Positions 42,938-51,370 of a DNA stretch of 64,000 bases are shown piece after piece. The stretch covers positions 62,001 to 126,000 of the forward strand of contig CAXXJI010000020.1 in assembly GCA_963666035.2 (NCBI GenBank). The letters are read 5' to 3'. The translations under genes were made by a program, and so were the position numbers. Within the stretch, counting starts at the first letter, position 1. Each line of letters opens with the position of its first letter. Under the pieces are notes generated by a model that worked only from the letters and a program-made list of their open reading frames with translations, made no database searches and had not been told where the DNA came from. This stretch comes from CALMFG01 sp963666035. Lineage in GTDB: Bacteria; Bacillota; Clostridia; Christensenellales; CALMFG01.

Positions 42938-43384
42938 ATGAACCGAATCACCATGATTTCGCTGGGCGTGAAGGATATGAAGGTCAGTTTGAAGTTCTAT
43001 AAGGATATCGGGTTTAAAACATACGAGACGCAAGAGTGCCCGCCGATTGTGTTTTTTGATAATGCGGGCACCAAGCTGGCGCTGTATTCGCTGGAGGGGC
43101 TGGCCAAGGACATCAATGAGGCCAACCCGCCCAAGCTTTGCGGCGATGCGTTTGGCGGCATCACGCTGGCCTGCAACGTTCAGACCGAAAAAGAAGTAGA
43201 CGACTTTATGGCGTTGGTGGCCTCTAAGGGCGGGGAGATTGTGAAGCGCCCGCAGAAGGTCTTTTGGGGCGGCTATAGCGGTTATTTTCGCGACCCCAAC
43301 GGGGTTTACTGGGAAGTGGCCTACGGCCCGCAGTTTGAATACGATGAAAACGGGATGTTGAAAGTGGAAAACTTGGTGGAGTAG
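42938..43384 (+). CDS. VOC (glyoxalase/bleomycin resistance) family protein
   Basis: A 148-residue protein with paired beta-alpha-beta-beta-beta modules: ITMISLGVKDMKVSLKFYKDIGF at the start and GGYSGYFRDPNGVYWEVAYGP at the end. Likely metal ligands are a Glu in the last strand and residues of the first module. The family includes lyases, dioxygenases and antibiotic-binding proteins; nothing narrows the role. AAAGGAG precedes the ATG, 12 bases after the upstream GNAT. Confidence 0.87.
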   Translation: MNRITMISLGVKDMKVSLKFYKDIGFKTYETQECPPIVFFDNAGTKLALYSLEGLAKDINEANPPKLCGDAFGGITLACNVQTEKEVDDFMALVASKGGEIVKRPQKVFWGGYSGYFRDPNGVYWEVAYGPQFEYDENGMLKVENLVE

Positions 43385-43386
43385 AT

Positions 43387-43833
43387 ATGAAGATTGTCAA
43401 AATCAGCGAAAACAAAAAGCAATATCTCGACCTGCTTTTGCTGGCCGATGAGCAGGAGGATATGATTGACCGCTACTTAATGCGTGGGGATATGTTTGTG
43501 CTGGATGACGGCGGCGTTGTGGCCGAATGCGTGGTGACGCGAGAGGCCGAAGGGGTATATGAGATTAAAAACATTGCGGTACGTCCAGACGCACAGCGAA
43601 AAGGCTACGGGCGCGCGCTGATTGAATTCGTTTTTGACCAATATGCGGACTTAAAAACCCTGCTGGTGGGCACAGGCGACAGCGACTGGACGCTTAGCTT
43701 CTATCAAGCCTGCGGGTTTACCGAATCCCACCGCGTGAAAAACTATATGATCGACCATTACAACCAGCCGATTTTTGAGAACGGGAAACAACTTTTCGAT
43801 CAGGTGGTGTTAATGCGCGTGAAAAAAGATTAG
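43387..43833 (+). CDS. GNAT family N-acetyltransferase
   Basis: A 148-residue acetyltransferase with VVAECVVTREAEGVYEIKNIAVRPDAQRKGYGRALIEF in pieces near residues 44-80 (acetyl-CoA loop QRKGYG) and FYQACGFTESHRVKNYMIDHYNQPIFENG near the end, the form of clostridial GNATs that follow VOC proteins. It begins two bases after the VOC stop. Its stop codon overlaps that of the convergent small gene by four bases. Confidence 0.88.
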   Translation: MKIVKISENKKQYLDLLLLADEQEDMIDRYLMRGDMFVLDDGGVVAECVVTREAEGVYEIKNIAVRPDAQRKGYGRALIEFVFDQYADLKTLLVGTGDSDWTLSFYQACGFTESHRVKNYMIDHYNQPIFENGKQLFDQVVLMRVKKD

Positions 43834-44021
43834 AAGCTTTTAAAAAAGTCCGCCATCTCCGCAATCACATCCCGGCTTTTCTCGGATTCAGCGCGCATCA
43901 TGGGGAAAATGTGCTCATACGTTTTGCCCGGCGCTTTCGGATATACCCCGATCAAGGAAGCATTTCCAGTGCCATATTCCAAAATGTTGGCCGCAAAACG
44001 CCGAATCATGTTTTTTGCCAT
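43830..44021 (-). CDS. small unknown protein with an AgrD-like central segment
   Basis: A 63-residue frame on the minus strand. Residues about 8-33 (an amphipathic RRFAANILEYG helix, then GNASLIGVYPKAPGKTY) recall cyclic-lactone autoinducer precursors, where a short peptide around Cys/Ser precedes a conserved 'Y(Q)PKxP'. However the usual Cys is replaced by Ser, the tail is longer than in AgrD, and no agrB, agrC or agrA lies nearby. AAAGGA precedes both possible ATGs. It may equally be an unrelated hypothetical protein. Confidence 0.5.
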   Translation of the reverse strand: MAKNMIRRFAANILEYGTGNASLIGVYPKAPGKTYEHIFPMMRAESEKSRDVIAEMADFFKSF

Positions 44022-44226
44022 CCTTTAAACAATTCCTATGGCGGACACCTCATTAGGCGTTATTAGAATATTATAGGGCGGTTTAGTAATAATTATCAGA
44101 AATGTTCGCAACAGTGAGATATGAAAAGGAAATGGTCCGTGTGAGCCATTATGTTATTGTAAAATATGTAAAAATATTATACTATTAAATGGTAAAAAAT
44201 AATAAATACGAAAGGATATAGACATT

Positions 44227-44823
44227 ATGGAGTACATTTCGTTAATTATTGGTGTTGCATCCTTAGTAATTGCCATTATTGCGCTCATCATTATGAATTA
44301 CAAATCACAAAAGAACAGAACAGAGATTGAAAAAAATGTTGAAAACATGAAGACGGAGGAGTTTGCGCTGGATGTTCTTGCGCTGGAGGGAAAAGGCGTC
44401 AGCCAAGATATCGTGGGACAAGCGCGAGATAAGATTGTTGTCGGGTTACTGAAAAATTATCACGAGCAAGCGCTGCTGCAAGCGTCGGTACAGTTCTGGT
44501 TCAGCCTGTTTGCGGCGGTCGCAGGGTTTGTATTCATTATCATCATGATATTAAATAATACACACGATATGGAGTGGTTTGATTATGTGGTGAAGATATT
44601 ACCGGGGGTTATCATCGAAGCGATTTCGGCTTTGTTCTTCCAGCAGTCAAAAGAGATCAGAGACCGCGCCACCGAGTTTTTTGATCGCTTACGTGAAGAC
44701 GATAAAATTGACAAAAGTATGGATATTGCGGAATCCATACCGGATGAAAGCTTGAGATCGGAAGTGAAAGCAAAAATTGCGCTTCATATCAGCGGTATCG
44801 GAGCCGAAGAAGAAAAAGAATAG
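44227..44823 (+). CDS. membrane protein with TRADD-N-associated two-TM domain
   Basis: A 198-residue protein. Helix 1 is near residues 3-23 (ISLIIGVASLVIAIIALIIM), followed by a charged linker. The core LLKNYHEQALLQASVQFWFSLFAAVAGFVF near residues 77-106, the second helix (KILPGVIIEAISALFFQQSK) and the FDRLREDDKIDKSMDIAESIPD tail match the two-transmembrane domain described next to TRADD-N domains in bacterial conflict systems. The partner domain is not encoded here. Preceded by A/T-rich sequence with an AAAGGA site and followed by a terminator, so it stands alone. An immune role is inference from the family. Confidence 0.78.
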   Translation: MEYISLIIGVASLVIAIIALIIMNYKSQKNRTEIEKNVENMKTEEFALDVLALEGKGVSQDIVGQARDKIVVGLLKNYHEQALLQASVQFWFSLFAAVAGFVFIIIMILNNTHDMEWFDYVVKILPGVIIEAISALFFQQSKEIRDRATEFFDRLREDDKIDKSMDIAESIPDESLRSEVKAKIALHISGIGAEEEKE

Positions 44824-44840
44824 AAAGGCATAAAAATAAC

Positions 44841-44882
44841 CGCACCCAAAGGATTTTCCCTAGGGTGCGATTTTGTTTTTTA
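44841..44882 (+). terminator. intrinsic terminator
   Basis: CGCACCC pairs with GGGTGCG around 15 bases, then TTTTGTTTTTT; it separates convergent genes. Confidence 0.8.
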
Positions 44883-44895
44883 AGATTTTTTGGTT

Positions 44896-46767
44896 TTACA
44901 GCCTGATGGGCAGAATCGCCTCATAATCGGCGGCCGAGCCTTTATCCAAACAGACTTCAATCAGCTGTTTGCCCAGCGGATTCAATTTGCTGTTGTTAAA
45001 CTTTTTAAGCTCCTGTTTAAAAAACTGGAACAGCATCTTATTGCCCGCATCAAAGCCTGCGTCGCCCACTTCGTATTGCAGGTTGGTTTGCAGCATGCCT
45101 TTGGGCAGGTAGGTGCCGTCCACTTTGACCGATTCCAGTGCATAGCCGAGCAGGTGCGAGCGGCTCTCCACCAGCTGGTCGGCGGGAAATTTGGCACTGC
45201 CGCGGCGGGCCAGGTATTCGCGCGTAATCCATTGGGGCATAAAGCCCATCTTGAACACGCCGATATGCTGATTGGGGATGAGAATATGGCGAGTGCGGTG
45301 CGCGTTTACAAACTGCTCTAAAAGCAAATTGGCCTGCGTGGTCATATCGCCGGTGGCAAACGGCCAGTAAGAACCGATGCCTTCACTGGTCATGCTGCCG
45401 TCCGAGATGATGCTGGGGTTGTCAAAGCCTCTGGGGGCCACCAGACGCCACAGCCAGGCGAGCCCGGGGGGCAGGATATGGAACAATCCCAAGATACCGT
45501 AGGAAGGCGCTTCTTTGGTGCAGGGCGGCGTGCGCACACCGAAACTGCGTACATCCACTTCCACCGGTCCCTGGACTACATCCGGAACAAAGTCGCGAGG
45601 CATAATCACCCGCGGATTGGGGCAGGGTTTGCCGTTTGAATCCATCGTATGCTCCCAGATGAGGCAGGTGGCGTTCGGCACGCCTTCAATGTTCAAGAAG
45701 ATCAGCGGCTCTTTCGGGTGCGTCGCCAGCTTTTCGTGCAGGGGTGACGTACCATATTCGTCGATATGATTGATGCGCAAAAACCAGCCGTTTTCTGCAT
45801 CCTCCACCGAGAGCAGACCACTGTCGGTCTGAATACTCGGATGGCAAAGCGCCATATCGTCCACCACAGGGCGAAGCGTACAGGTTTCACGCATGATGAT
45901 GAAGTGCTTGAATTTTGTCTTCATGTTGACGCCGACCAGAACCTGTCCGTTTTCTTCACGGTGGATGGGCTCAATCATCTCGCTTTTTCCGCCGCCGCTG
46001 GCGCCTTCATGCATGATGGTGATGACGTTGTCGTAAGGAGTGACCACCTGCACTGCTGATGCGTGCGCGGTGACCCAGCCTTCTTTTTCGCCGATGTTCA
46101 AAAGAAAACCATATACACCTTTTTTGGCGCTGGGGCCGGGGTAGAGGTTGTAGGAAAACAGCTCATGCATCTCGGAGCGGCGGTTGTGCACCACAATCTG
46201 CTTGCCGTCAAAATGCGTATGCCGAAAAGGCGGCGCAAGATAGATGACGGCTTGCGGTGTGAAATCATCCGATAGATTGCTCGACGGAATATAGCCTTGC
46301 AGGTCGGCAAGCCCCGCGGCAAAAAAGCCTGCATTTTTCGGTGCGATCAACAGTGAAGGATATCCGGTCTTGGCGTCCCCCGACATAAATGGGATGACGA
46401 TCAAAGATTGATTTTTCAGCCATGCGAAGGTCGCCAGCCGCAAGTCTTCAAATTTGCCTCCAAACGTTTTTTTGTAGGTCGGCTTTTGTGTGGGCGCATC
46501 GTCTCCGATAATCAGGCTGTCCGGGTCCCGACGCCGCATATAGTCTTCGTAGTAGTTTACGGCCAAACCGTTTTTGCACTTAACCACATTTGCTTCTTTG
46601 ATGTAGCCCTTGCCCGGGACATCATAGCCGACTTCAAAGCGTTCTGCTTCTCCGCCCATGGCAAGCGACAGCATCTCATCCCTTGAGGCAGGGAAGATGA
46701 CTTCTTTTGCGTTTACGAGGATATCATGGATATACTCTGGCACATTCAACGCATCGATTTTCACCAT
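44896..46767 (-). CDS. DUF4914 protein (PEP carboxykinase-like P-loop)
   Basis: A 623-residue soluble protein matching DUF4914 over its length. A kinase-like phosphate-binding loop, HEGASGGGKSEM, lies near residues 250-261. This resembles the P-loop of PEP carboxykinase, and the nearby VVDDMALCHPS and FLRINHIDEYG blocks would sit around that site. No reaction is known for the family. The ATG at 46767 is supported by AAGGAG and by a promoter at 46812-46840; the frame stays open 18 codons further up without a ribosome-binding site. Confidence 0.85.
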   Translation of the reverse strand: MVKIDALNVPEYIHDILVNAKEVIFPASRDEMLSLAMGGEAERFEVGYDVPGKGYIKEANVVKCKNGLAVNYYEDYMRRRDPDSLIIGDDAPTQKPTYKKTFGGKFEDLRLATFAWLKNQSLIVIPFMSGDAKTGYPSLLIAPKNAGFFAAGLADLQGYIPSSNLSDDFTPQAVIYLAPPFRHTHFDGKQIVVHNRRSEMHELFSYNLYPGPSAKKGVYGFLLNIGEKEGWVTAHASAVQVVTPYDNVITIMHEGASGGGKSEMIEPIHREENGQVLVGVNMKTKFKHFIIMRETCTLRPVVDDMALCHPSIQTDSGLLSVEDAENGWFLRINHIDEYGTSPLHEKLATHPKEPLIFLNIEGVPNATCLIWEHTMDSNGKPCPNPRVIMPRDFVPDVVQGPVEVDVRSFGVRTPPCTKEAPSYGILGLFHILPPGLAWLWRLVAPRGFDNPSIISDGSMTSEGIGSYWPFATGDMTTQANLLLEQFVNAHRTRHILIPNQHIGVFKMGFMPQWITREYLARRGSAKFPADQLVESRSHLLGYALESVKVDGTYLPKGMLQTNLQYEVGDAGFDAGNKMLFQFFKQELKKFNNSKLNPLGKQLIEVCLDKGSAADYEAILPIRL

Positions 46768-46811
46768 CGTATTTTTCTCCTTTTTAAGATGAAAATTTAA
46801 TAAATTAATCG

Positions 46812-46840
46812 ATACTAGCATATAATAAATACCTTGGCAA
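46812..46840 (-). promoter_or_regulatory. promoter of the DUF4914 gene
   Basis: On the minus strand TTGCCA (46835-46840) and TAGTAT (46812-46817) are 17 bases apart, about 45 bases before the start codon. Confidence 0.6.
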
Positions 46841-46871
46841 CAAAAATTTTAGCTTTTTTAAGGGCTTCGGG

Positions 46872-46901
46872 TTGCCTGTAATGCCGCCTTCACGGTATAA
46901 T
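46872..46901 (+). promoter_or_regulatory. promoter of the ZIP transporter gene
   Basis: TTGCCT (46872-46877) and TATAAT (46896-46901) are 18 bases apart; the start codon is at 46948. Confidence 0.65.
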
Positions 46902-46947
46902 GATATATCTTTTTTAGATTAACATTAAAAAATAGAAGGAGAAGGAT

Positions 46948-47757
46948 ATGATTGCTTTTCTTGAACAACAGACACCGGTCTTACAGGCGCTGTGCGGAAC
47001 ACTGTTTACCTATGGCGTCACGGCATTGGGCGCGGCAATGGTGTTTTTCTTTAAACGCATTAATAAAAAGGTTTTGGACGCCATGTTGGGGTTTGCCAGC
47101 GGCGTAATGATCGCAGCCAGCTTTTTTTCTCTGTTGGCGCCGGCGGTACAGATGAGTGAGGATATCGGAGCCAGATCATGGCTGACGGTCGGAATCGGGT
47201 TCTTTGCCGGTTGTTTGTTTCTGTTTTTGGCGGACAAGCTTCTGCCGCATATGCATGTGACGGGCGATGTGATTAAAAAAGAAGGCGTATCCAATCACTG
47301 GAAAAAATCGATTCTTTTGGTCACTGCCATTACGATCCACAATATTCCGGAAGGTCTCGCTGTGGGCGTGGCTTTCGGTGCGGCTGCGGCGGGTTTGCCG
47401 GGGGCGTCTATCGCGGGTGCGGTGGCTTTGGCACTGGGTATCGGCCTGCAGAACTTCCCCGAAGGCGCGGCGGTATCGGTGCCGCTTCGGCGGGAAGGTT
47501 TTTCGCGCAGTAAGAGCTTTTTCTGGGGACAGCTTTCGGGCATTGTCGAGCCGATCGCTGGTGTACTCGGAGCTTTTGCGGTCATCGCTTTTCGGCCGAT
47601 TCTGCCGTACGCGTTGGCGTTTGCGGCAGGCGCAATGATCTATGTAGTGGCTGAGGAATTGATTCCCGAAGCGCACGCGGGACATTCGGATATCGCCACC
47701 ATGGGACTGGTTATCGGGTTTTTGGTGATGATGATGATGGATGTGGGGTTAGGATAA
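46948..47757 (+). CDS. zupT: ZIP family metal transporter
   Basis: A 269-residue inner-membrane protein with eight helices that imports zinc and related divalent metals. The metal-site motifs are ITIHNIPEGLAVGVAFG near residues 129-145 (helix 4), LGIGLQNFPEGAAVSVPLR near 162-180 (helix 5), and VVAEELIPEAH near 229-239. A short histidine-poor loop joins helices 3 and 4. GAAGGAGAAGG precedes the ATG; a terminator follows. Confidence 0.92.
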   Translation: MIAFLEQQTPVLQALCGTLFTYGVTALGAAMVFFFKRINKKVLDAMLGFASGVMIAASFFSLLAPAVQMSEDIGARSWLTVGIGFFAGCLFLFLADKLLPHMHVTGDVIKKEGVSNHWKKSILLVTAITIHNIPEGLAVGVAFGAAAAGLPGASIAGAVALALGIGLQNFPEGAAVSVPLRREGFSRSKSFFWGQLSGIVEPIAGVLGAFAVIAFRPILPYALAFAAGAMIYVVAEELIPEAHAGHSDIATMGLVIGFLVMMMMDVGLG

Positions 47758-47776
47758 CGAATCAATAAATATAGCA

Positions 47777-47816
47777 AAAGACAGCTGAAAGTTTGACTTC
47801 TCGGCTGTCTTTTTTA
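47777..47816 (+). terminator. intrinsic terminator after zupT
   Basis: AAAGACAGC pairs with GCTGTCTTT, followed by T; loop of 18 bases. Confidence 0.8.
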
Positions 47817-47874
47817 TATGGAATTTTTCTTAGATGGATTATGTGTAATTGTATTAGATATACATTTATGGTTG

Positions 47875-47902
47875 TTGACGGGGGATTTCTGAACTATAAT
47901 AT
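47875..47902 (+). promoter_or_regulatory. probable promoter of the triple-repeat membrane protein
   Basis: TTGACG (47875-47880) and TAATAT (47897-47902) are 16 bases apart; the overlapping TATAAT is only 14 away. Confidence 0.45.
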
Positions 47903-47980
47903 ATTGGTTAGTATATGTAATCAAATTCAACTTGGCATGCATATGCATTTCTAAAAAAGTCTGTTTTCAGGAGGAAGAAA

Positions 47981-49954
47981 ATGTATTGTAAATCATGCGG
48001 GGCAAAGATGCCGGATGACGCAAAATTTTGTGTTGAGTGTGGACAGAAAGTAGCGGCTCCGGATAGATCCGTAAAGGAATCCAAGGTGAAAAAAGCGAAA
48101 GAATCTATGGAGCAAATGACAGCAAAGCCAGCCGAAAAAGCGGAAGATAAGAAAAAGGGCGGAGCAAAAAAGGCTTTGTTTTGGATATTTGGCATTATCG
48201 GCGGGTTGGCAATTCTTTTTGTCGTGCTTTTAATCGTATGGCCGGAACCCGAACAACCCACGACGCGGCAGATCACCCGGGCAGACTTTGTGGGCGTATG
48301 GCAGGCGGTTGGATCTGCGGAGGAGCCTGACGGCGGTATCACGTTCTACGATACCACCGAAAGCAAAGTGTTCACTCTGATATTCGATTCTGGGAAGCTG
48401 GTCAATACTGAAGTATATATTGATGGGACGGTATTGGGTCAGGTTGAGACGGTGTATACGGTAACCGACGATTATCTTGAATGTGTCGTGAACAATCCGG
48501 GCGATGTAGACGGACTGAAAATCCGATTGTTTATCAATGGACAGGGAAATTTGGTCTATTCCGAATGGGGAGAAAACGGAGCCAAAGCCGCGTATACAGT
48601 CTGTGGCAGGGTGGACGGAGAACCGGAGGATTATTATACCGAAGCCGGAGAGACGGCTGAGCCGGCGATTACAACTGAGCAGGAAACACTGCTTGCCGGC
48701 ATTGTGCCGGATGTGGAAGCAGCTGTGGCTGGTTTTAAATGGGAGATGAGCGGCGAAACCGTGGATGCCATTCCGGACAGTACGCTGCCTTCGGGATATC
48801 CAAGGTCTTTTTCGCCCGTGAAAGGGACTTCGGTCTATACGTTTAACACCTCAGCTAAAACACTGACCATTACTTCGTATGAAAACGGACAGATGACCGA
48901 CCGCGTGACCGAAAACTATACCGTGGATGACCCGAGAACTATCATTGCATTTAAGCGTACTCAAAATATTGACGGACAGGATCGTGAAGTTTCCAGCGCC
49001 TATTTTGTCTCGAATGGCATATTGTTTGAGTGCGAGGTGATGGATGATAATATCTGCTCCAATTTTATCGCTTATACCAACATAGGCGCTTCGGCAGTGA
49101 CGGTTGAGGATATGGTAGCCGGGTTGGATCGCAGTTTTGAATCATCTGCGCAAGGCAAACTTTGGGTGGTGTCGGGCGAATCGGTTCCTGTGGCGGTCAA
49201 CGGTACGCTTCCGGCGGGATACCCCAGAACCTTTGATATCACACCTGGCACCATGATATATCAGTTTGATGATGCCACAGACACACTGCTTCTAACCACT
49301 ATTGATGAAAACGGGGAAACAACTGGAAGCTATGTGAAGCATTACGATATGCTGAACAGTACATACGCAACGGCTTTTAAACGGACGCAGGTGATTGACG
49401 GCGCCGAACGCGAAGTGATGAGCGCGTATTTTATTTCGGACGGCGTGCTGTATGAATGCGAGCTGGTCGATGGGGTGGACGCTTCAAACTATATCGCCTA
49501 CGCAAACGAAGGGCCGTCCGAATACTCGCCCAAGGCGTTGATCGATGCGCTGGCCGCAGGGCTTGACCGGAACATCGAAGCGTCGCTGACCGGGTCGCGA
49601 TGGCAGGTGAACGGAACATCGTTTGCGGCGATGCCTAATTCGGCACTGCCTTCCGGCTACCCAAGGTTTTTTGAGATCAAACCAGGCACCATGGTTTATG
49701 CGTTTGATACCGCGAAACGACAGCTAACGCTGACGACCTACGATGAAAACGGCGCCGTAGCCAGCGTATCAACACAACCGTACACCTTGCTGAGCAATAC
49801 CTATATTTCTGCATTTAAGCGCAACCAGAATATCGGCGGGAAAACATGTGAAGTGATGAGCATGTATTTTATCTCGGACGGTGTGTTTTATGAGTGCGAA
49901 ATTGTGGGTGGGTTGGACGGTTCCAACTATATCGCATATGATCGTCTAAACTAA
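47981..49954 (+). CDS. zinc-ribbon membrane protein with three internal repeats
   Basis: A 657-residue protein. An N-terminal zinc ribbon (YCKSCG and FCVECG, residues 2-20) is followed by a Lys-rich linker, one membrane helix near 67-88, and an extracellular region. The first extracellular unit (about 95-215) begins DFVGVWQAVGS and resembles a lipocalin-like/'DUF' domain. Then come three copies of a unit of about 130 residues, near 240-370, 374-515 and 518-655. Each has 'LP-GYPR-F---PGT-VY-F', 'L-ITTYDENG', 'AFKR-Q-I-G--REV-S-YF-SDG-LYECE' and 'SNYIAY'. No family recognised for the repeat. AGGAGG precedes the ATG; a bidirectional terminator follows. Confidence 0.82.
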   Translation: MYCKSCGAKMPDDAKFCVECGQKVAAPDRSVKESKVKKAKESMEQMTAKPAEKAEDKKKGGAKKALFWIFGIIGGLAILFVVLLIVWPEPEQPTTRQITRADFVGVWQAVGSAEEPDGGITFYDTTESKVFTLIFDSGKLVNTEVYIDGTVLGQVETVYTVTDDYLECVVNNPGDVDGLKIRLFINGQGNLVYSEWGENGAKAAYTVCGRVDGEPEDYYTEAGETAEPAITTEQETLLAGIVPDVEAAVAGFKWEMSGETVDAIPDSTLPSGYPRSFSPVKGTSVYTFNTSAKTLTITSYENGQMTDRVTENYTVDDPRTIIAFKRTQNIDGQDREVSSAYFVSNGILFECEVMDDNICSNFIAYTNIGASAVTVEDMVAGLDRSFESSAQGKLWVVSGESVPVAVNGTLPAGYPRTFDITPGTMIYQFDDATDTLLLTTIDENGETTGSYVKHYDMLNSTYATAFKRTQVIDGAEREVMSAYFISDGVLYECELVDGVDASNYIAYANEGPSEYSPKALIDALAAGLDRNIEASLTGSRWQVNGTSFAAMPNSALPSGYPRFFEIKPGTMVYAFDTAKRQLTLTTYDENGAVASVSTQPYTLLSNTYISAFKRNQNIGGKTCEVMSMYFISDGVFYECEIVGGLDGSNYIAYDRLN

Positions 49955-49977
49955 GTTAAGAGATGGAATAACTAGAA

Positions 49978-50008
49978 AAACCGCTTGAGAAATCAAGCGG
50001 TTTTTTTG
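49978..50008. terminator. bidirectional intrinsic terminator
   Basis: AAACCGCTTGA pairs perfectly with TCAAGCGGTTT around GAAA, with A and T runs on both sides. Confidence 0.9.
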
Positions 50009-50020
50009 TATATACTCCTT

Positions 50021-51187
50021 CTAGGCATTTAAAAGCCCATGCAACTGTTTTGGGGTAATTACATAATCTGAATTCACGCAGTTTTCTTCGCTGAAAGCTT
50101 TCAGCGGGTTATCCTTTATACCGCTGGGATGGTACAGAATAAAGGGGGCTGGGGCGCGGCCATGTGAGCCGTCGTCCGAGAAGGTGTAATGGTCGGATGC
50201 GATGACCAGCTTATAATCAAGGTCGCTCAAGCCTTCGATAAACGGTGTCAAAAAGTATTCGTCAATTTCGGCCAGCGCTTCGGATTTTTCCACAGGCATA
50301 AGCTCGTGAGAAAGATCGTCCGGCGCCTGAATATGCACATAGATAAAGTCATAGTCTTCGTGGATCGTTTTAACAGCGGCATCGGCTTTGTCTTTAAGAA
50401 ATTGAACAAATCCTCGGCTCTCATCAGTGGTATATTTGTATGCGCCCATCAGCGCGGCGATGCCTTTCATCAAAATGGTTTCGGCCAAAATCGCTTTCTT
50501 GTCGCTGTTCTGCTCGGAAAAATCCGGTGCCACAGAAACGCCCCAGAACCAGATTGCGTTGGCTTTGGTCGGGTTATTCTGGTTTAGGAGTTCGTAAGAT
50601 TTTTCCTGAAAATCAAAGAAGGGTGCATTGGCGTCGTCATTTTTAATGTAATCCTTAATTCTCTTACCGATGATATCATGCGGCGGCATGAAGTTCAGCT
50701 TACCCATCAAATGGGTTTGGTTTTTACACACCAGAACATTGCGAAAAGATCCGGTGCTGATCAGCTCGATATCGTCGGGGAAGAGCTCAGCGTTCAGCTG
50801 CTTGCCCAGCATCAGGGCATCTTCGGTCTCCAGCTCATGCGCCGAATAGCTTTCAATCACACTGCTGTGGTAGTCGTCCCCGGCCAATGTGATAAAGTTG
50901 GTGCGGATATACAGGCTGTCGGGATCGACCGGGAGATCCGCGCCCGCCGCTTCGATCACAGCACGTCCTTTGTAGACCTTCTTGCTCTCGAATCCCAAAA
51001 GATTGAGGTTGGCCACCGCCGAACCCGCTTCTTCGCCGTCAGGGATGGTTTGGACGCATCCGCTGACTGATTGGCTGAAAAGTCTGTCCAGCATGGGTGT
51101 ATATGCGTATTCTAAAGGGGTTTGGCCGTCCAGCTTTTCCTGTTTGCGGTCGGCCATTCCGTCAAGTATCAAAATGATTTTTTTCAT
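50021..51187 (-). CDS. apgM: cofactor-independent phosphoglycerate mutase, archaeal type (ApgM)
   Basis: A 388-residue alkaline-phosphatase-superfamily enzyme: IILILDGMADR (metal ligand Asp and nucleophile region), TPDGEE-like TIPDGEEAGSAVANLNLLGF, YVHIQAPDDLSHE and VIASDHYTFSDDGSHGRAPAPFILY with the second metal site. It interconverts 3- and 2-phosphoglycerate; close paralogues in some bacteria are proposed homoserine kinases, which cannot be excluded. The ATG at 51187 lies in the stop codon of the small DUF6485 gene (ATGA) and has GAGGA upstream, so the two are co-translated. Confidence 0.87.
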   Translation of the reverse strand: MKKIILILDGMADRKQEKLDGQTPLEYAYTPMLDRLFSQSVSGCVQTIPDGEEAGSAVANLNLLGFESKKVYKGRAVIEAAGADLPVDPDSLYIRTNFITLAGDDYHSSVIESYSAHELETEDALMLGKQLNAELFPDDIELISTGSFRNVLVCKNQTHLMGKLNFMPPHDIIGKRIKDYIKNDDANAPFFDFQEKSYELLNQNNPTKANAIWFWGVSVAPDFSEQNSDKKAILAETILMKGIAALMGAYKYTTDESRGFVQFLKDKADAAVKTIHEDYDFIYVHIQAPDDLSHELMPVEKSEALAEIDEYFLTPFIEGLSDLDYKLVIASDHYTFSDDGSHGRAPAPFILYHPSGIKDNPLKAFSEENCVNSDYVITPKQLHGLLNA

Positions 51188-51360
51188 GCTTTTCTGTCCT
51201 CGCAAAGTTTTTTTAGGCTTCTGTCATAGGTTTTTTCAGCTTGCTTTGAAAAAAAGCAAGCGGGGAATTCGCCGCGGGCACGATGATAGGCTACGCAGGC
51301 TTTGCAGTTGTCGTGTTTATCGCACGGGTAGGTGCATGGGCAGGTATCTGGGTTTATCAT
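51184..51360 (-). CDS. DUF6485 cysteine-rich small protein
   Basis: A 58-residue protein. Six cysteines fall in the first 35 residues: TCPCTYPCDKHDNCKACVAYHR, then EFPACFF. This is the pattern of DUF6485, a small, probably metal-binding protein of anaerobic Firmicutes with unknown role. The tail is Lys-rich. A GAGGAG site lies 12 bases before the ATG, at the end of the upstream lipoprotein gene. Its stop overlaps the start of apgM. Confidence 0.82.
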   Translation of the reverse strand: MINPDTCPCTYPCDKHDNCKACVAYHRARGEFPACFFSKQAEKTYDRSLKKLCEDRKA

Positions 51361-51370
51361 GGCTTATCAT

